Below are positions 13,907-15,812 of a DNA stretch of 15,812 nt, one piece after another. Location: contig DASXFV010000003.1 in NCBI GenBank assembly GCA_036489445.1, positions 1 through 15,812 of the forward strand, given 5' to 3'. Source of the stretch: DAIDKA01 sp036489445 (lineage in GTDB: Bacteria > Pseudomonadota > Gammaproteobacteria > Steroidobacterales > Steroidobacteraceae). Numbering within the stretch: the stretch's first letter is position 1; each line of letters opens with the position of its first letter. The notes under the pieces are model-generated. The model did not search any database and was not told the DNA's origin. It saw only the letters and a program-made list of their open reading frames with translations. The position numbers and the translations under genes are program-made.

Positions 13907-15812
13907 ATGAAAGATGCAGCCGGTTCGCAAGAACCCGTATCCGGAACACGGCCTAGCCGCCGACTCGCCTGTTGGACCCTCGCCGGGCTAGCCGTGGGCG
14001 CCAGCGGAGCCTTCGCCCAGACGGCCCCACCGGCTACCGATGCCACGAGCGACAATACGGGCGCTCTGCAAGAGGTGACCGTCACGGCCACCCGCCGCTC
14101 GGAAAACGTCCAGACGGTACCCATTGCCATTACGGCATTCACTGCGGATGCGCTGCAGCAGCGCAACCTGATCAGCGTCACCGACCTCGGTAATCTGACC
14201 CCGAGCGTCAACCTGGATGCGGGTGCCCCCTTCTCCGGCGACCGCTCGGTGCTCTCGGCGTCCATCCGCGGCATCGGGCAGGACGATTTCGCCTTCAACC
14301 TGAACCCCGCCGTCGGCGTGTACCTGGACGGCGTATACCTGGCCCGCACCATCGGTGCGAATCAGGACCTGCTGGATGTGGATCGCATCGAAATCCTCAA
14401 AGGTCCGCAGGGCACCCTGTTCGGCGCCAACACCGAAGGTGGCGCCATCAGCATCATCACCCACACACCGGGCAATGAGGAGACCTTCACGGCACAGGCC
14501 ACGGCCGGCAGCCTGAACCGTCGTGATTTCGGATTCACCGCGGACATCCCCCTCATCAAAGACACCCTGCTCTCCTCCCTGACCGTGTCCACGCAGGATC
14601 GGGATGGCTACCAAAGGGTCATCCCCTATCCGGCCGACTCCCCGCAGGGCGAGGCACCGTTCGTCGTCGATCCCCAGGACGCCTACCCCAAGGCGGGTTA
14701 CCAGACCGGGGATGCTTATGGCAGTTACAACGTGCAGACCGTGCGCGGCAAGCTGCTGTGGCTGGCCTCGGACAAGACCACCGTCACGTTCACGGCTGAC
14801 ATGAACCACCAGGCCCAGGAGGCCCTGCCCTATACCGTCCTCGGGACGTATGAGGGCAATCTGACCACCTCGACCTTCTCGACCCTGTACAACACCTGTA
14901 TCAGCAGCAGCGCGACGACGATCAACCAGAACATCCAGAACGCATCGGCCGTTGCACCGGGTGTCTATGGGTTTCCGCTCGGTTCCGCATCCAATGCAGG
15001 GCTTGCGGCTTTATGCTCTGAGCCGCGGGCACGGGTTCCGGGACTGTCCACGGGCGGTGCGGCGCTGCTGGGCGCGGGCTACGTCGGCGGGCCGCCGGGG
15101 CCGTTCCAGTACGGCAGTCCTGGCTACCAGGGATCGAACCAGCCACGCCTCTATGACTACCCGGGTGCCAACCAGACCGGCGACATCGACACCACGTATG
15201 CCAATGGGCCTGACTTCGCGGACAACGACTATTTTGGTTTCTCCCTGACCGCGCAGCATGAGATCAGCGACACCCTGTCCCTCAAGTCGATCACCGGCTA
15301 CCGCCAGATTACCTGGAGTATCGGTACCGACCTGGATGGCACCCCGGAAACGCTGCAGGAAGTCAGCGACCACCAGCACCAGTGGCAGGTTTCCCAGGAG
15401 TTCCAGTTGAACGGCAAGGCCTTCAACGATTCGTTGAACTACGTCGGCGGTTTGTACTACTTCGAGGAGGCCGGGTTCGTGCACGACTATGTGCCCTTCG
15501 AGAGCCTCCTGTACGTGTATGACATACAGAACGATGCGAACAACAAGAATGCGGCTGCATTCGTCCACGCCGACTACAAGCTCACTGACCAATGGAGCTT
15601 CACCGCCGGTGGCCGCTACACGGACGTGGAGGAGGAGTTCGCCGGTGGCCAGGCCGACCTGAACTGCTTCCCCTACGGTTCGGCAGCCTGCCAAGCGGTG
15701 CTCGGTCCGCAGGGATACGCGGCCCAGCTGGGCAGCGGCTACGTCGACCGCTACTTCCCGGTCGGCGACAACAAGCAGATCTGGAATGTCTTCGATCCCA
15801 CCCTGGCGGCCC
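13907..15812 (+). CDS. TonB-dependent outer-membrane receptor, C-terminus cut by window edge
   Basis: The first 635 residues of a TonB-dependent receptor are seen; the last barrel strands lie beyond the window. A signal sequence ends near GAFAQ (about residue 38). A TonB-box-like EVTVTA is at 56-61, and the plug domain runs from about 64 to 190 with SIRGIGQ (119-125), VGVYLDGVYLAR (136-147) and the very typical DRIEILKGPQGTLFGANTEGG (159-179). The barrel follows, with Tyr/Gly-rich strands such as YVGGLYYFEE. Loop cysteines come in close pairs (NTC/ALC, LNC/AAC). The QEVTVTATRR plug type is frequent in sphingomonads and gammaproteobacterial degraders, where such receptors import aromatic or other organic molecules. 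The start ATG has GGGGGA upstream. Divergence from the AraC gene suggests it takes up the operon's substrate. No FecI/FecR iron-signalling genes adjoin. Confidence 0.93.
   Translation, partial: MKDAAGSQEPVSGTRPSRRLACWTLAGLAVGASGAFAQTAPPATDATSDNTGALQEVTVTATRRSENVQTVPIAITAFTADALQQRNLISVTDLGNLTPSVNLDAGAPFSGDRSVLSASIRGIGQDDFAFNLNPAVGVYLDGVYLARTIGANQDLLDVDRIEILKGPQGTLFGANTEGGAISIITHTPGNEETFTAQATAGSLNRRDFGFTADIPLIKDTLLSSLTVSTQDRDGYQRVIPYPADSPQGEAPFVVDPQDAYPKAGYQTGDAYGSYNVQTVRGKLLWLASDKTTVTFTADMNHQAQEALPYTVLGTYEGNLTTSTFSTLYNTCISSSATTINQNIQNASAVAPGVYGFPLGSASNAGLAALCSEPRARVPGLSTGGAALLGAGYVGGPPGPFQYGSPGYQGSNQPRLYDYPGANQTGDIDTTYANGPDFADNDYFGFSLTAQHEISDTLSLKSITGYRQITWSIGTDLDGTPETLQEVSDHQHQWQVSQEFQLNGKAFNDSLNYVGGLYYFEEAGFVHDYVPFESLLYVYDIQNDANNKNAAAFVHADYKLTDQWSFTAGGRYTDVEEEFAGGQADLNCFPYGSAACQAVLGPQGYAAQLGSGYVDRYFPVGDNKQIWNVFDPTLAA

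Overview
The window is GC-rich, densely coded Gram-negative DNA. A TonB-dependent outer-membrane receptor, AraC-type control and sphingomonad/gammaproteobacterial-style catabolic genes point to a proteobacterium. My best guess is a Gammaproteobacterium of the Steroidobacter/Nevskiales kind, with an alphaproteobacterial sphingomonad as second choice. No rRNA, tRNA, IS element, CRISPR array or phage gene is visible, and every complete gene reads as intact.

Layout. (A) 1-3479, minus strand: SDR oxidoreductase -> metallo-beta-lactamase-fold hydrolase -> 3-hydroxyisobutyrate-dehydrogenase-like enzyme -> carboxymuconolactone-decarboxylase-like protein, then after a 97-nt gap a beta-lactamase-family serine hydrolase cut by the window edge. 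(B) 3585-5551, plus strand: an NTF2/SnoaL-like protein whose stop codon overlaps the start of an exported SGNH/GDSL hydrolase. (C) 13540-5544, minus strand: an AraC-type regulator followed by six tightly packed genes. These encode a two-subunit PEP-synthase-like kinase (His-swivel subunit plus ATP-binding subunit, as in phenylphosphate synthase), a three-subunit biotin-dependent carboxylase (carrier, biotin carboxylase, carboxyltransferase) and a HAD phosphatase. (D) 13907 to the right edge, plus strand: a TonB-dependent receptor divergent from the regulator, across a 366-nt control region with a 9-bp inverted repeat.

The centre of interest is block C. A phenol-type kinase, a biotin carboxylase and a phosphatase in one overlapping operon match the logic of the hydroxyphenylethanone (Hpe) pathway of Rhodococcus rhodochrous GD02 and the Acv system of Sphingobium SYK-6. 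There 4-hydroxyacetophenone or acetovanillone is phosphorylated on the phenol, carboxylated on the acetyl methyl, then dephosphorylated to a 3-aryl-3-oxopropanoate. The carboxyltransferase here has lost an arginine that pyruvate carboxylases use to hold pyruvate, which agrees with a non-pyruvate substrate. I infer that the window is a catabolic island for lignin-derived or similar aromatic ketones. The receptor would take up the substrate, the AraC protein would sense it, and blocks A and B would supply side steps such as alcohol oxidation and ester or C-C bond cleavage. Those side roles are not shown by sequence alone. The enzyme that cleaves the beta-keto acid is not identifiable with confidence here.
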